Positions 1 through 12,200 of a stretch of 64,000 nt of DNA are shown in pieces (the stretch's first letter is position 1; each line of letters opens with the position of its first letter). The translations under genes were made by a program, and so were the position numbers. Source of the DNA: Nematopogon swammerdamellus (taxonomy: Eukaryota; Arthropoda; Insecta; Lepidoptera; Adelidae); assembly GCA_946902875.1 (NCBI GenBank), contig OX336342.1, forward strand, positions 10,471,523-10,535,522. The letters are read 5' to 3'. Under the pieces are notes generated by a model. It ran no database searches. It had not been told where the DNA came from and worked only from the letters and a program-made list of their open reading frames with translations.

Positions 1-414
1 AGCACTTGCGGCATTACCCCGCTGGATGGCAAGGCTTACCCTTTGAATGAAGTACATAAGCCCTTGATGGCGGGACACCAGTTGCGTCAACCAGCTCACG
101 CCTCTTTTGGCTTCACTGCTCCACGGACCGAGGGTTTCAACCGCAAACGCAACAAATTCGAAATCTTGAATTATATTTCTATATTTGCTGCGTTTGAGGC
201 TCTCCGCCCCAGCCTCGGCCGCGCCAGCCGCTCTTGAAGATGTCCTAACGTGACTTGGAGCCAATGTGAGAACAAAAGTGGCGTCCCACATCAAAGAACT
301 ACCCTTAGTCCATGGCACTAAGGTGATAGCATCGGGCCTCTTGCCATCCAGCCGGGAATAACCGCGAGGTTCTAGGATGCACGGTATATTTGCCGTTAGA
401 AGCGTGGACTTTAT
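1..414 (-). pseudogene. Non-LTR retrotransposon ORF fragment (C-terminal region), runs off the window start
   Basis: Read on the minus strand from about 414 down to base 1 there is an open frame without stops. It reads ...EPRGYSRLDGKRPDAITL, then VPWTKGSSLMWDATFVLTLA, then an alanine-rich stretch (RAAGAAEAGAESLKRSKYRN), and ends ...ETLGPWSSEAK...RVSLAIQRGNAASA. The motifs DGKRPD, PW..G..L.WDAT, AGAA, ETLGPW and AIQRGNAAS recur in the C-terminal part of reverse-transcriptase-like repeat proteins of many invertebrates. I infer the degraded end of such an element; the reverse transcriptase core is not in the window. The clade cannot be named from this piece. It is not a host gene: the upstream side merges into AT-rich repeat without a promoter or start. 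Confidence 0.6.
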
Positions 415-454
415 AATAAAATTTAAATTAAATTTACTCAATCTTAATATTAAT

Positions 455-1002
455 TAACTTTATTCGAGATGGTTTAGCTTCTTCCTGAACGCAGCTCGGC
501 CTTCGGCCTCGCCCTTAGTTACTTGCTTTCCTCGAGATGGCTTATCATTTGTCAGAACGTAGCTCGGCCTTCGGCCTCGCCTTAGTTACTTACTTTCTTC
601 AAGATGGTTTAGCTTCTTCCTGAACGCAGCTCGGCCTTCGGCCTCGCCCTTAGTTACTTGCTTTCTTCGAGATGGTTTTTCAATTATACGAACGTAGGTC
701 GGCCTTCGGCCTCGCCTTAGTTACTTACTTTCTTCAAGATGGTTTAGCTTCTTCCTGAACGCAGCTCGGCCTGCGGCCTCGCCCATAGTTACTTACTTTC
801 TTCGAGAAGGTTTATGGTCTTCCAGAATAGAGCTCGGCCTTCGGCCTCGCCCTTAAATACTTACTTTCTTCAAGAATGTTTTTCTTCTTCCTGAACTCAG
901 CTCCGCCTTCCGCCTCGCCCTTAGTTACTTTCATCGAGAAAAAATGTCGTTTACGTGAGCGCAGATCCGCCTTCGGGCCCGCCTTTAGTTACTTACTTTC
1001 TT
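455..1002. repeat. Minisatellite, about 60-bp unit with GGCC-hairpin core
   Basis: About nine imperfect head-to-tail units. Each contains GAACGCAGCTCGGCCTTCGG followed by CCTCGCCCTTAGTTACTTAC and TTTCTTCGAGATGGTTTA. The core GGCCTTCGGCC can fold into a 4-bp stem. The array abuts a conserved element terminus (CACGCGAGCGAAGCCGCGGG) at 1,020. The same unit reappears near 29 kb and at 41.9-42.6 kb, so it travels inside a dispersed element. Confidence 0.8.
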
Positions 1003-1008
1003 TTTTTT

Positions 1009-1742
1009 AAATACGAATTTCACGCGAGCGAAGCCGCGGGCAACAGATATATAAATTTTATTGCACCATTATTATTTTTATTTATCAAACAATTTGTCAC
1101 CGGCCAGCTCACGTCGAGATGACAGTTCTCCGTTGTCAACATGACATTTAAAATTGTTTTTACCTTTACTTTGGATTACGTGATTTTTATTATATTTTTT
1201 AATTATTATGTTAATCCGGGATATACACTGTCACTATAAAAAGTTTCATCAAATTCCGTTCAGTGGTTTTTGCGAGATGCGCGTACAAATAGACATTTTT
1301 GCATTTACGATTTTATGATATGTATAGAAAGAATAAATATGTATAGACTATTGTGTTCAAGTTATAAAAAAGAAGAACTGTCATTTTCGTTGTATCTACT
1401 TATTTTTAAATTTCGAATGAATATTTTATTCAAGTTGTATTTGCTGCCAGTTCTCAAGATATAATTATGTACTTTGGACTACGTGATTTTAAACGCGCAA
1501 TAATGTTTATAATTGTTAATTTTTTTTTATTTTTGTTATTTTTTTTTTACGTATTATGTTAACCCGGCATATAAACTGCCACTATACAAAGTTTCGTCTA
1601 ATTCCGTTCAGTGGTTTTTGCGTGATGCGCGTACAGACAAACAAACAAACAAACAAAAATTTTAAAAACTGTTCTAACATGTTCAGTATCTCATTTTAAG
1701 CCACCCTGGTTAGTTTTTTTCCGAATACATTCAATGTACAGA
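1009..1742 (+). repeat. 734-bp direct duplication, copy 1
   Basis: Offset by 768 bp from copy 2 at 1,777-2,510; I saw no base difference when reading both. It starts with the terminus CACGCGAGCGAAGCCGCGGG and ends AT-rich at TTCAATGTACAGA. Each copy itself contains two older related halves (ATGTTAATCCGGGATATACA and ATGTTAACCCGGCATATAAA, each followed by TTCCGTTCAGTGGTTTTTGC). An (ACAA)n-like run, ACAAACAAACAAACAAACAA, lies near 1,636. The 64-codon open frames at 1,270 and 2,038 are identical by-products of the duplication and are not genes. Confidence 0.85.
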
Positions 1743-1776
1743 CTTTCTTACCTCTACGATTTTATTATATGTATTT

Positions 1777-2510
1777 AAATACGAATTTCACGCGAGCGAA
1801 GCCGCGGGCAACAGATATATAAATTTTATTGCACCATTATTATTTTTATTTATCAAACAATTTGTCACCGGCCAGCTCACGTCGAGATGACAGTTCTCCG
1901 TTGTCAACATGACATTTAAAATTGTTTTTACCTTTACTTTGGATTACGTGATTTTTATTATATTTTTTAATTATTATGTTAATCCGGGATATACACTGTC
2001 ACTATAAAAAGTTTCATCAAATTCCGTTCAGTGGTTTTTGCGAGATGCGCGTACAAATAGACATTTTTGCATTTACGATTTTATGATATGTATAGAAAGA
2101 ATAAATATGTATAGACTATTGTGTTCAAGTTATAAAAAAGAAGAACTGTCATTTTCGTTGTATCTACTTATTTTTAAATTTCGAATGAATATTTTATTCA
2201 AGTTGTATTTGCTGCCAGTTCTCAAGATATAATTATGTACTTTGGACTACGTGATTTTAAACGCGCAATAATGTTTATAATTGTTAATTTTTTTTTATTT
2301 TTGTTATTTTTTTTTTACGTATTATGTTAACCCGGCATATAAACTGCCACTATACAAAGTTTCGTCTAATTCCGTTCAGTGGTTTTTGCGTGATGCGCGT
2401 ACAGACAAACAAACAAACAAACAAAAATTTTAAAAACTGTTCTAACATGTTCAGTATCTCATTTTAAGCCACCCTGGTTAGTTTTTTTCCGAATACATTC
2501 AATGTACAGA
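1777..2510 (+). repeat. 734-bp direct duplication, copy 2
   Basis: Second copy of the unit at 1,009-1,742, separated from it by a 34-bp spacer. The identity implies a very recent tandem duplication, gene conversion or an assembly duplication. After the copy the sequence diverges into unrelated AT-rich DNA at TTTATTATTTGTACCGCC. Confidence 0.85.
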
Positions 2511-2830
2511 TTTATTATTTGTACCGCCTTCAAATCAAGAGTTCGAATATGAATCAAAATATTATTTAACACTTTTAAGGTTCTAGTTGTTTTTTTAAGT
2601 CGGTGCAATGTTCTTAAAAAGAGTTTTTATTATTTATTTCACTCTTTTTTTTTTTGTTATATCACATAACAAGTTCTGTTTTTCAGTGATTGGTACACAC
2701 TTAACAGTCCATATCGTGAAAACTATTGAACCGATTTAGATGAAACTTGCACTATTCCCTAAGTTGGAAAATACTTAATCCAATAATATTTACGGCAATT
2801 CAATTTCTAGTTTCCGAGAAATTCGTGGAC

Positions 2831-2908
2831 AAACATACATACATACATACATACATACATTCATACATACATAAATACATACATACATACATACAAACAT
2901 ACACTTAT
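2831..2908. repeat. (CATA)n microsatellite
   Basis: Interrupted tetranucleotide run of ACAT/CATA units. It follows a sequence resembling the tail of a dispersed repeat (GAACCGATTTAGATGAAACT near 2,730), a common arrangement at retroelement 3' ends in Lepidoptera. Open frames across it in both directions are repeat artefacts. Confidence 0.9.
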
Positions 2909-3019
2909 GAAATTTGGCACACCTGTTTAGCAGCCCACATAGTCTAACATTTAATGAGACATGAAACAGTGGACAGTGGAGCGGGATGACCAAGGGGAAG
3001 CATGATACTTATTTCCGAC

Positions 3020-3245
3020 AGGAACGCGATGTATTTGGCTAATAACATGTTTGAAGCACTTTTTTTTATGTAAACCAACATGGGTGGCTGCGTCGATGGA
3101 CCAATGGGCCAGTCGACAGAGCCAAAATCACCTGTCCTCGGGAAACCACGCTCGTCACGTGCCATGCCAGCAGATTTGCGGTCTGTTGTTAGGCCGCCTA
3201 GCCTAGTAGTTTGAAGACACCCACGTTAAAGGAATCGGGCAAAAC
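3020..3245. repeat. Dispersed repeat (family C) fragment
   Basis: Contains CCTCGGGAAACCACGCTCGT, then a GCCAGCAGATTT-type stretch and GAAGACACCCACGTT. Related pieces occur at 5,690-5,775 and 18,140-18,330. This is probably an old retroelement remnant; no convincing protein frame was found. Confidence 0.45.
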
Positions 3246-3310
3246 ACTCGCCAGAAAGACAGTTCCACACACTAGCGGTGCGACAAAGAAACGATTTAGA
3301 GAAGCGATTT

Positions 3311-3670
3311 GTCAGCCTCGGTAGCTCAGTGGTGCGGTCGGATGACTGTTGTTAAGCAACCCTGAGCGCCGTCAGATTGGTGACCGCTCGACCGTTGGAG
3401 GCTGATCGTGGTTCGGATTCCACGTAAAACTGTAGGTCCCTTCCCTTCTTACCTTACTAGGCGGTAGGGTTTATCTCGCCCGGGTTAGTACCACCGCACT
3501 GAATGAAACGTCGGTCGAAACGGCTATGTAAATACTTCGTGTTTTCCGCCCAGTTCAGTGTAGCCGACATGAAATGAAGGGAAGCACTGACATGGACCTA
3601 GTTCACCCGGGCTGACATCACGGATGTTGTAGGTGATGTAGCCAACCGTGTCAGTTTCAATAAAAAAAAC
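3311..3670 (+). mobile_element. tRNA-derived SINE, family A, full length
   Basis: Begins with a tRNA-like head: CCTCGGTAGCTCAGTGGTGC is an A-box region and GTGGTTCGGATTCCACG a B-box region. The body follows (GGTAGGGTTTATCTCGCCCG, GTACCACCGCACTGAATGAA), then a tail GTAGCCAACCGTGTCAGTTT and an A-run. This is the RNA polymerase III SINE layout. It is one of about ten copies in the window and the most complete plus-strand one. Confidence 0.85.
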
Positions 3671-4343
3671 GATGGGTTCTCAAAAGCCCAATGTCGACAA
3701 CAAAAGGGTGCTGAGTCTCTTTTGTGACGAGTTATGCGGAGATAGAACGGGTGGCAGGGGAATAAGGGATGCTAGTTCCACAGAGCAGCGTTCGTGATAG
3801 TACATGTAAAACAGACTAAGCGAACCTACAAATCGTCTGTGACTCAGAGACATGATGTAGCCAACTACGATATTATTATGTCAGGTTACGTAAGACGGCA
3901 CAAAAGGTTTCTATCGATTAGATTGTCATGTGTGCTTTTGCACCGTCTATGTCTCAAGGATCCGGATATTAATCGAAACGATTTAGTTATCAAAGAAAAT
4001 ATGTTATTTCATAAGTTTTCTTTCATTTATTTTAAGTCGGTTGGTACGTTTTTCTTTCGCCATACTCCCCAGACTAGCATTATAACCTCTCCGAATCGAT
4101 TATCCCTTTCGCAAACTTAAGAGGTGTTTCCTTCGTGGAGAGTGTATACTGTGGAGATTCCCTAGTTCGTCAGAAAAAACTATAGAAATCAATCAAGTAA
4201 TACAAGATTCGTTACTAAAGATTCTTCATTATACTTCGTTAAACTTAGAGTTATTGTAACAGGGAGAATGCCGCGCCGCCGCCGCCGGGAAATCATTTAT
4301 CCATGGTATTCACGGTTGGGTTCTTTTGGTTTGGGTTCTTGGG

Positions 4344-4727
4344 TTTTTTTTTTTTTATGGAACCTGACACGGTTGGCTACATCACCTACAACATCCGTGA
4401 TGTCAGCCCATAACACGGGGTGAACTAGGTGCCATGTCAGTGCTTCCCTTCATTTCATGTCGGCTACACTAAACTGGACGGAAAACACGAACTATTTACA
4501 TAGCCGTTTCGACCGACGTTTCGTTCAGTGCGGTGGTACCAATCCGGCCGGGATAAACCCTACCACCTAGTAAGGTAAGAAGGGAAGGGACCTACAGTTT
4601 AACGTGGAATCCGAACCACGGTCAGCCTCCAACGGTCGAGCGGTCACCCATCCAATCACTGACCGCGCTCAGCGTTGCTTAATAACAGTTGACTAACCAA
4701 CCGCTCCACTGAGCTACCGAGGCTGAC
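4344..4727 (-). mobile_element. tRNA-derived SINE, family A, full length, reverse orientation
   Basis: Starts with the T-run (tail) and GGAACCTGACACGGTTGGCT and ends with the head ACTGAGCTACCGAGGCTGAC, the reverse complement of the A-box region. With the copy at 3,311-3,670 it forms an inverted pair about 700 bp apart that could fold back in a transcript. Confidence 0.85.
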
Positions 4728-4734
4728 GAATTTT

Positions 4735-4815
4735 CTTATCCCTTAGTCGACTTTTACGACATGCGACGGGGAGAGATGCAGTGGGGCTATTCTTTTTAAG
4801 TACCGACCCCACACG
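4735..4815 (-). repeat. Non-LTR-like 3' fragment next to the SINE
   Basis: Reads TCGACTTTTACGACATGCGA then GGGGCTATTCTTTTTAAGTA and CCGACCCCACACGG. A homologous piece lies at 19,562-19,655, again at the head side of a family A SINE. This resembles a conserved lepidopteran retroelement segment ending ACCACACGG; the family is unresolved. Confidence 0.45.
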
Positions 4816-5070
4816 GGTTTCTTTATGTAATACTGCCGTGTACTTGCCTTTGCCTTGTTCTCTCATGATTTATTTTCTTTAGGTAGGTTTATTGTTACTA
4901 GTTTTTAAATAAGTAAAATGGTAACGTCCCTCTATAATTTTCTTTGTGAAAAACGCTGCTGGACATGTATTTATTCTTTGTTATTATGTTTGCTATTGTT
5001 TTTTATTTTCTGTAGATGTCTGTTTGTTTTTCCAAAATAAATAAAATAAAAAATAAAAATAAAATAAAAA

Positions 5071-5320
5071 TCCGCTATGGGTGTCTGAGTCAGAGGGGCC
5101 AAGCCACATCCTTCGCCCAGTCAATATAACCTCCGAGTAGGTAGGTGCCATACCGGAGAGTTTGCTGGATTGCTGGCTATCCTGGACTAGAGGAGAACAT
5201 AGGCGAGGCTGCTATGCGACCATCTTACATTTAGTATGGTGGTACCAACTCAGTCGGCTACAATTAAGCGTACTACCTAGTAAGGCAAAAGGGTAGGGAC
5301 CTACACTTACTTGGTGTGCG
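5071..5320 (-). mobile_element. SINE family B, body only
   Basis: Reads GGGTGTCTGAGTCAGAGGGG, then TGGTGGTACCAACTCAGTCG and CTACCTAGTAAGG...GGGACCTACA. It matches the body of the copies at 33.8 and 49.3 kb but lacks the tRNA-like head. An A-rich AAATA run precedes it. Confidence 0.55.
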
Positions 5321-6135
5321 ATTATTGCGACGTTTGCAGCTGCGCTGGCTCTTTCCAGTTACTTTCATAATTATTTGAATTCTATTCTATATAAATACAC
5401 ATTTCAAGTTACAATGGAGTAACAAAATGACGTTTTCCGTATTTTCCTTATGACGAATGACAAAAATAAGGTAACAGTGCCCGTAATTAGCTGAGCCATA
5501 TTTCCGGGTTCAGATGGCTCATCCTCGGAGGGATTGAATGTATTGAACAATTTCAGCTGAATTAGTTACAGGTCTAAGGTAAAATAAAATATGTTTTATA
5601 TTGTTCTAAATTCACAATCTACGTACATTCTAGTAGATTTTTATTAGATACCTAGTCGGCTAACCTAACCCAACGATCAGTCGAATGAAGACAGTTAGTC
5701 AGGCATAGCCAATAACACCTCTCCTCGCGAAACCACGCTCAGTGAGGCGCCAATGAGGCGGACTAAAAAGGTCACCAGGCAGTTTGTTCATGCGTCTTAG
5801 GAGTAAGGAAACTTGTGAAAATTCTTGAAAAAGTCAACTAAGTAATACAAGGTTGGCTAGTCTTGCGAATATGCTAGTTGACTCCGGCCACATAACGGTC
5901 ATGTAAAGCAGATACCTACGTTCGTTTCATCTTCCTTTCAATGGCTTAATAAGGAAGATTAAACTAAAGTATTTCCTTTGGCGAAACTGTGGCCATTATG
6001 CGTCATACAAAAAGTACGTGATATCTCTGTCCTACTTTAATAACTTATATAAACCCTTACCTGCTGTCATGTGCATCGCGTATCTATGAACAAAGTATAA
6101 GTGTTGTATAAATCAGCTTGTCCACTTGCCGGCAG
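5321..6135. other. Upstream region of the sNPF first coding exon
   Basis: Mostly AT-rich with a family C repeat fragment at 5,690-5,775. A TATATAA at about 6,046 and a TATAAAT at about 6,107 precede the first coding exon. The base pair before the ATG is CAG preceded by a weak pyrimidine stretch, so the ATG may sit at the start of a second exon with an unseen noncoding exon upstream. No transcript evidence is available. Confidence 0.3.
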
Positions 6136-6226
6136 ATGTGCGCGATGTCAGCTGTGAGCGCGGCGCTGTGTGGCCTCGCCCTGCTCAGCCTGAGCGGAGC
6201 GCACGCGCAAGACTTGTCCTATGACA
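6136..6226 (+). CDS. sNPF: sNPF coding exon 1 (signal peptide)
   Basis: Encodes MCAMSAVSAALCGLALLSLS then GAHAQDLSYD, a hydrophobic signal peptide with predicted cleavage after AHA. It ends in phase 1 at donor GTGAGT (6227). The second Met (codon 4) is also possible as a start; the first is taken because it gives the longer n-region. Confidence 0.88.
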
Positions 6227-9200
6227 GTGAGTATTGCACCATAAATCAGTAACTTTTTAGTTTCCCACTTACCGCACATACATTTAGATGTGAGCGCGCA
6301 CACAGCGATAATGGTTAGTAATTGGCACAACCCTTCGAGCACGAGTCCTCGGTTCAACCTATGCTATTGATTCTGTCGATAACTACTCGTAAATGTAAAC
6401 AGATTCTAATGTACTTCCGTGTGCTTTATAAGTTCAGCGCGAATACAAAATGTTATTACACAGTCTACCGGGCAATCTCTAAATTAAAAGTTAATTCTAA
6501 ATATAGACAAAGGTTTTGGACCCAACTGGACAATTTCGCCTCACTTTTTTACCGAAAAAATGACATTAAAGTGTTTTTTTATTCTAATTATAACGGCCTA
6601 ATTAGCCTGTAATTAAATAGACAACCAATCAGAACTCGCGTCAATTAAAAGTTAAAACGTGCCAAAAAACATAGACAATTTAGAGATTTGAGAAAGAACA
6701 GAAAGACAATTTGTGTAACTATCCACGTGGCAGTCGGTTCGAAATTTCGAGGTTCATTAAAAAAAATCATTCCTATTTCATTTATAAATGTTACTTGTCA
6801 ATCAATTAGCGTCAAACTTTGCTCATTTTTCTAAGCCGAACATTTTATAAATACTTTGCGAAATAATTTGGTCATACACTTTCCATAATAAATAACAGTC
6901 AATATAACTACGTCCTAAAATTAATTAAAGTTGGAAACAACAGAAACAAAAGCTCTTCAAAACGTTACATCGTTCAGTTAATTTTTCGTTGTTCATTAGA
7001 TGAGCAATCCAAAGTTATGTCGAATAGCCAATAAAATTAGAATAGAAGCCACACACTAGCGATTTATGTGGAAATTTATATAAAGTGAGTGAAGTGGATA
7101 CGGTATTAAAGATTTAAAACGCAAACACCTATAACCAAAATATTAGACGTTTAATTTGAATTTCACATAATTTTATAAATACACAAGTATAAATGAGCGG
7201 AACTATTATAGTCTTCACAGAAACAACAAATTGTAGTTGAACAAAAAATATGCAAAATTGACTAACCTAACCTAACCTAATATAAAATATAGGTATTTAG
7301 TCTTTCCATATCGCTACTGCTGCACTAGACATTATTTTATAGTTTTTTACGACCAGAGGCGAAAATTTGCAGCAAATTGCAGCAAAGTCGTAATAATAAA
7401 ATAAAATGAAACCACCTTGGTACGCTCACAGAGCCAATAAAGCTTCTCTAAGGACACATAGCAGGTGCAACTAGACGACGACGACGCACAGAATTAACTA
7501 CATCTTAACGGCAATGATGTAAACCGCAAATAACATTAACTTTTGTAGAGCAGAAAGATAAACCAGACTTAGAGACGAATCCGGAGCAAACTGCATTGCA
7601 ATGTTGAGGTGATGTGAGGCTAGCGCAGATTGAACTGTAAGAGTTAATTAGAGTTCGACCAAAAATACGGCTAGTCTTCTTCTTCAGCAGCGTATGCTAG
7701 TTCACTGCAATTTGCAAACTGTTTTTCGGGAGTACGGCGATGGTATCTCCCGGTGAAGTCCTTTGTCGGTCGGTGAAGGTCGCCATTCTTCCTACATTTC
7801 GTTTTCCTGTCCACGAACGCTAGTGTAGTTTTTTCCAACTCTCGTTATTAAAGGCGAAACATTTCATAGTACTTTTCTGCATAGGCATCAGTATTTTGCT
7901 CTAGTTATAAAAGCCAAGGCGCACAGTTTATGGGTTGGCCTTGGAAACGAGCTCAGCAATAAATTGATAATAAAGATGTCCAACACCTGAAGATACAATA
8001 TCAACTGCGGCTTCGCTCGCACAAGCTCGTAAGCTTTCATCGTACCAACATATTTTTTACAACTCTTCATAAAATCTTCTGCATGATAGCAACTAAATAT
8101 ACCTAAGTATACTCTTACTTGTTGCGTTTTCATAGCTACGATGCTGCTTCCAGGTATGTTAGCAATGACATCCAAAGAGCTTTTATGTATGACATCTGCA
8201 TAATTTGTGATGTTTGAAAACGTAATTTGATTCCACCCACATATTACTGATATATAATATAACAACACCATTTATAACGGTGCGCCTCCTGAAAGACTTC
8301 CTGGCTCCTTTAGCTCCTTTCAGCAGACTTCGGCTCGAAGGAAAGTGTGTTATGATTATGAGTGATGTTTTGGTGGTTTAAAAAAATAACCAGGGTTAAT
8401 ATAAAGCGACGCATCTTCTCTATATTAACCCTAACCTAATGGCGGTGCATGTCATTTTTGTTACGTTTGGTTTCGAGCCGAGTGTTCACAAAAGGAGCCA
8501 AAGGAGCCAGGAAGGAGCCGAAATGTCTTTCAGGTGTCGAACGCCATTTATAACGCCCATTTATAAGTACACTAGCTGTGCTCGCGGCTCCGCCCGCTCT
8601 CATATTTGACTTCTCTGCTAACCTCATAAGCAATTTAGCGTGATAGTAAGTAGCCTATAGTTGATGGGAAGAATCAAGCTATCCGTAGATTTTTTTTATT
8701 AAAATCGGTTCAGTGGTTCTCGAGTTATAAGCGGACAGACAGACATACATACAGACAGAAAGCAGACGTTGGATTTTATTAAAGGTAAGGATAATCGGTG
8801 GCTTCGCGGCGGTGATAGTTCATTCCCCGCCATTTTCGCATTTGATTTTGACAGCTTGCCACGAGTGGTTTATTTTTAGGGTCCCGTCGGCTGACACAGA
8901 GGTGACGGCGCGGCGCCGGCGGCGCACAGTGGCGCGTAAATCGATTTTAGTGGACATTAGGTACTGATGAAACTAACTTTGGTTTTTCGCTGTTTTGATG
9001 ATGCAGTTTTATTGTTCTCGACATTTTAAGGTCTTTTTATTCTTGCGTGATTTTCAAATAGACGAGTATTTTGGGAGATATTTCGCAACATTTATTTAAA
9101 TGTATGGGGAAATATATAAAAGTGCCGATAAATCGAAAAGCACAAGCGATCACAATATAATATTATAGGATCGTAATAAAGTCTATGTATGTGATATTTT

Positions 9201-12200
9201 GGCTATGACCTTCAACCTCGCAAATGCTCGTAACTTTAGAAAAAAAAATATTTTATGTAAATATAATATGGATTTATTTTTATTTACAGTAAATTACAAA
9301 TCCCAATAAATTATTGATATATTTATATGCCAGAGAGAATAAATTAGAGAGAGCTTATGTATAAATTGGTAGTAATAAGTTAACGAAACCTAAGAAATAA
9401 AATATAACTAAGTTTAATATTTAGAAAAAAAAATCAAATATGAAATAAATCACAAATCTAAGACATTATTGATATATTTTTATATCAAATACTGCTTATA
9501 CTCCCTTACATTTGAATACTCTCAACACCTTCATGCAATATATGCAATTGCTAATTTATTAAATAAATACTAGTATGGCTGAATGAATACGAGAATTTTA
9601 AAAATGTTTTTAATGGAATCGCCCCAGATCACCGCGAATTCCACGTAGCTCCCTCCTCGTGTCTTATGGACTTAGATAAAAAGAAAATGGATGGTTCAGT
9701 GTTTTTCTTAGTGGAGCTTCCGTTTGCAACGTCCAATATGATATGACAGGACTGAATCTTACTTTTGTGCAAAAACGCTTGACGCTTGACCTGTCGAAAA
9801 TGACAGTTAATCTCGTAAAGTGTAATTGGTGCGCTTGTTTCGTGAAAATAGAAATCTTCACGAAGCAGAGCCGACGACTAATGTATGTACAGTAGTTTAA
9901 AAAAGGATCAGCTGTTGTTTACAACCTGTATAAACATATATACATATAGATAGCCAGTAAAAACGTAACAATTTATATTTCATCTACATCAACAAACTCA
10001 ATATTTTCCTTATCATAATTTGAGATTAACAAACTCTTTACTTCGTCTGAATGGGGTTTCTTGTTTTTTTCTAATTTAGGTCTTATTGTGGATAACCAAG
10101 GATCGGAAGTTAATAGAAGTCTATTGCAAGTATCTTGGTTCGTAGCTGTTCTTGAGAATTTTCGTGTGTGACTTCGACGATACTCCCTAAAGTCTTTGTT
10201 TCGGGCTTCTGATGCCTCTTCTGATAGATGTCTTGCTTTATTGTCAGTCTTGCTTTATTGATTGCAACTTGAAAGTTGATGGCAATACATCAAAGCCTTC
10301 TTCTTTCAATATTTTCCTCCAAGAATTGTATTGCCATCTAGACATATTGGTAGAGAGCATGCCACCAAGAGCTTTTTCGGGACAGAGTTGACGTTTTTCT
10401 TCCTTATTCTCAGTTAATGCTTTGAACCGTGGTACGTCGTCAGGATTCTTCAATAGGTACTCTATTATGTGTACCACGTCTTGGTTACCATTAGCTTTTA
10501 GTCTCATTGACGTAGCGAAAGCCAATTCAGGGGAAGTGTACTGTTCTCTTATCTGCTCAGTCCTCCTTTTCTTTTGTTTTGGGCATATTTCACTGAAAGG
10601 TTTTCTCGGAGTTTGAGTTGAAGTGCCAAGCGAAGTTTTGTTAGTAGACGCTAAATCAGTCGACTCCATCTCATCGTAGCTTACTTCTTCGGCATTTGTT
10701 GCAGTAGTGTCACGCGAAGTACTTGGCAAATCAATCGACTGCGACTCTTTGATATTTTGTGCTTGAAGAGCATTCATCATACAATCGGGCCACTGTATCG
10801 GTGTTTCTAACCATGCACTATAGCTCTTAAAGAACTGATCTACTTTTGAACCAACATTCATCCATCTTCTATGTAGAGTAAAACAAAATTGTCTGCAGAA
10901 AGCACGAAGAGCGGAGAGAATGTCACTTGTGAAGTCAACGGGAAGTTTGGACACAATGATATTATATAACAGTTCTTGGTTTTGTTGTCTTTTAGGATCA
11001 CATATAGATCCAAATTTGTACAGAGACCTTCCATAATTAAGACGATTATACAATAACTAGAGATTTATTTGGTACAAAAAATCCTCAAATGGCTTAGTCT
11101 TCAGCAAAAATATACACCGCGATCGATTACGTCAATGCAAGATCTTTTATGGCAATTTTGATTTGTAAATAAAACAAATCATCACCTTACAAAAACTGGT
11201 AGGTGGATCAGATCCGTACACATGACCTGCCGCACAGCCAGAGTCCCACGAAATCTCACGTTCCAAGAGAATAGCTGTAACTGGCCTTGGTCCAATGTAT
11301 ATCGGGCCACGGCGACTTTAGCGTGGTCCACGCTTCGCCGGGAGGTTAATCTTCAAAAATTTGGCTCGAGTAAGAACCAGAGTACCTCAAAGCAATTATG
11401 TTTGTAAAACAAAATCACTAAGAAGCACTTACTGTCAATATATATCGTTTCAATATGTAGTCATGTTAGTTGAACTACACCATTACCGAGTAATGTCACA
11501 CCTAACGCCATCTCGTGGCGGCCATAATCAAAACTAAGCTGGAAATATTACTTTGCCTTTAACTATTGCGTAAACAATAGTTTTTCCAGAGAACTATTAA
11601 GCTTTAAACACGTTAAATTTCAGATACATAATACACTATTAAACGAGCACGTAAATATTTATGTTTTGAGATCTCGAAAACGGTTTTAACGATTTCTATG
11701 AAATTTGAAATTTTCGATGATATATGGGCCTTTTGAGGGCGAAAAATTGATCTAGGTAGGTCTCATCTATGGGAAAATGCGTTTTTTCCTAGTTTTCACA
11801 TACCCAGTGAAGCTCGGTTACCCAAAATAACGATTAGAAATATTAAATAACAACATAAAGATTAGTGGGTAGATAGAGGTCTCTGGCAGAGAGATAAGTA
11901 AGCTCAAATGAACTGAAATGAAATGAATGCTCAATGAAATTAATGAGTCAGTCCTGGTTGGAATAGAAATAGATACACTTTGCATCCCTACCTGGCATAT
12001 AAGTATATAAATAATTACTTAAGATTTGTGATTTACTTCAAATTTCATGTTTTATAAATATTTTTCTAAATATTAAATATATTTATATTTTATTTTTTAA
12101 GTTGCGTTAACTTATTAATACCAATTTATACATAAGCTCTCTCTAAATTATTCTTTCTGGCATATAAATATATCAATAATTTATTAGGATTTGTAATTTA

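Noticed and set aside
2831..2908. Regularly spaced short repeats that could suggest an array of CRISPR type
   Set aside because: Simple tetranucleotide microsatellite without spacers, in a eukaryotic genome.
3794..4120. 108-codon plus-strand open frame between two SINEs
   Set aside because: No recognisable motif, between two repeats, no splice or promoter support.
7260..7280. CCTAA repeats resembling the insect telomere unit TTAGG
   Set aside because: Only three to four units in AT-rich intron DNA; too short to be a telomeric tract and consistent with chance.
7888..8271. 127-codon minus-strand open frame
   Set aside because: No recognisable domain, ordinary AT-rich composition, located in an intron, and its start overlaps the flank of a repeat element.
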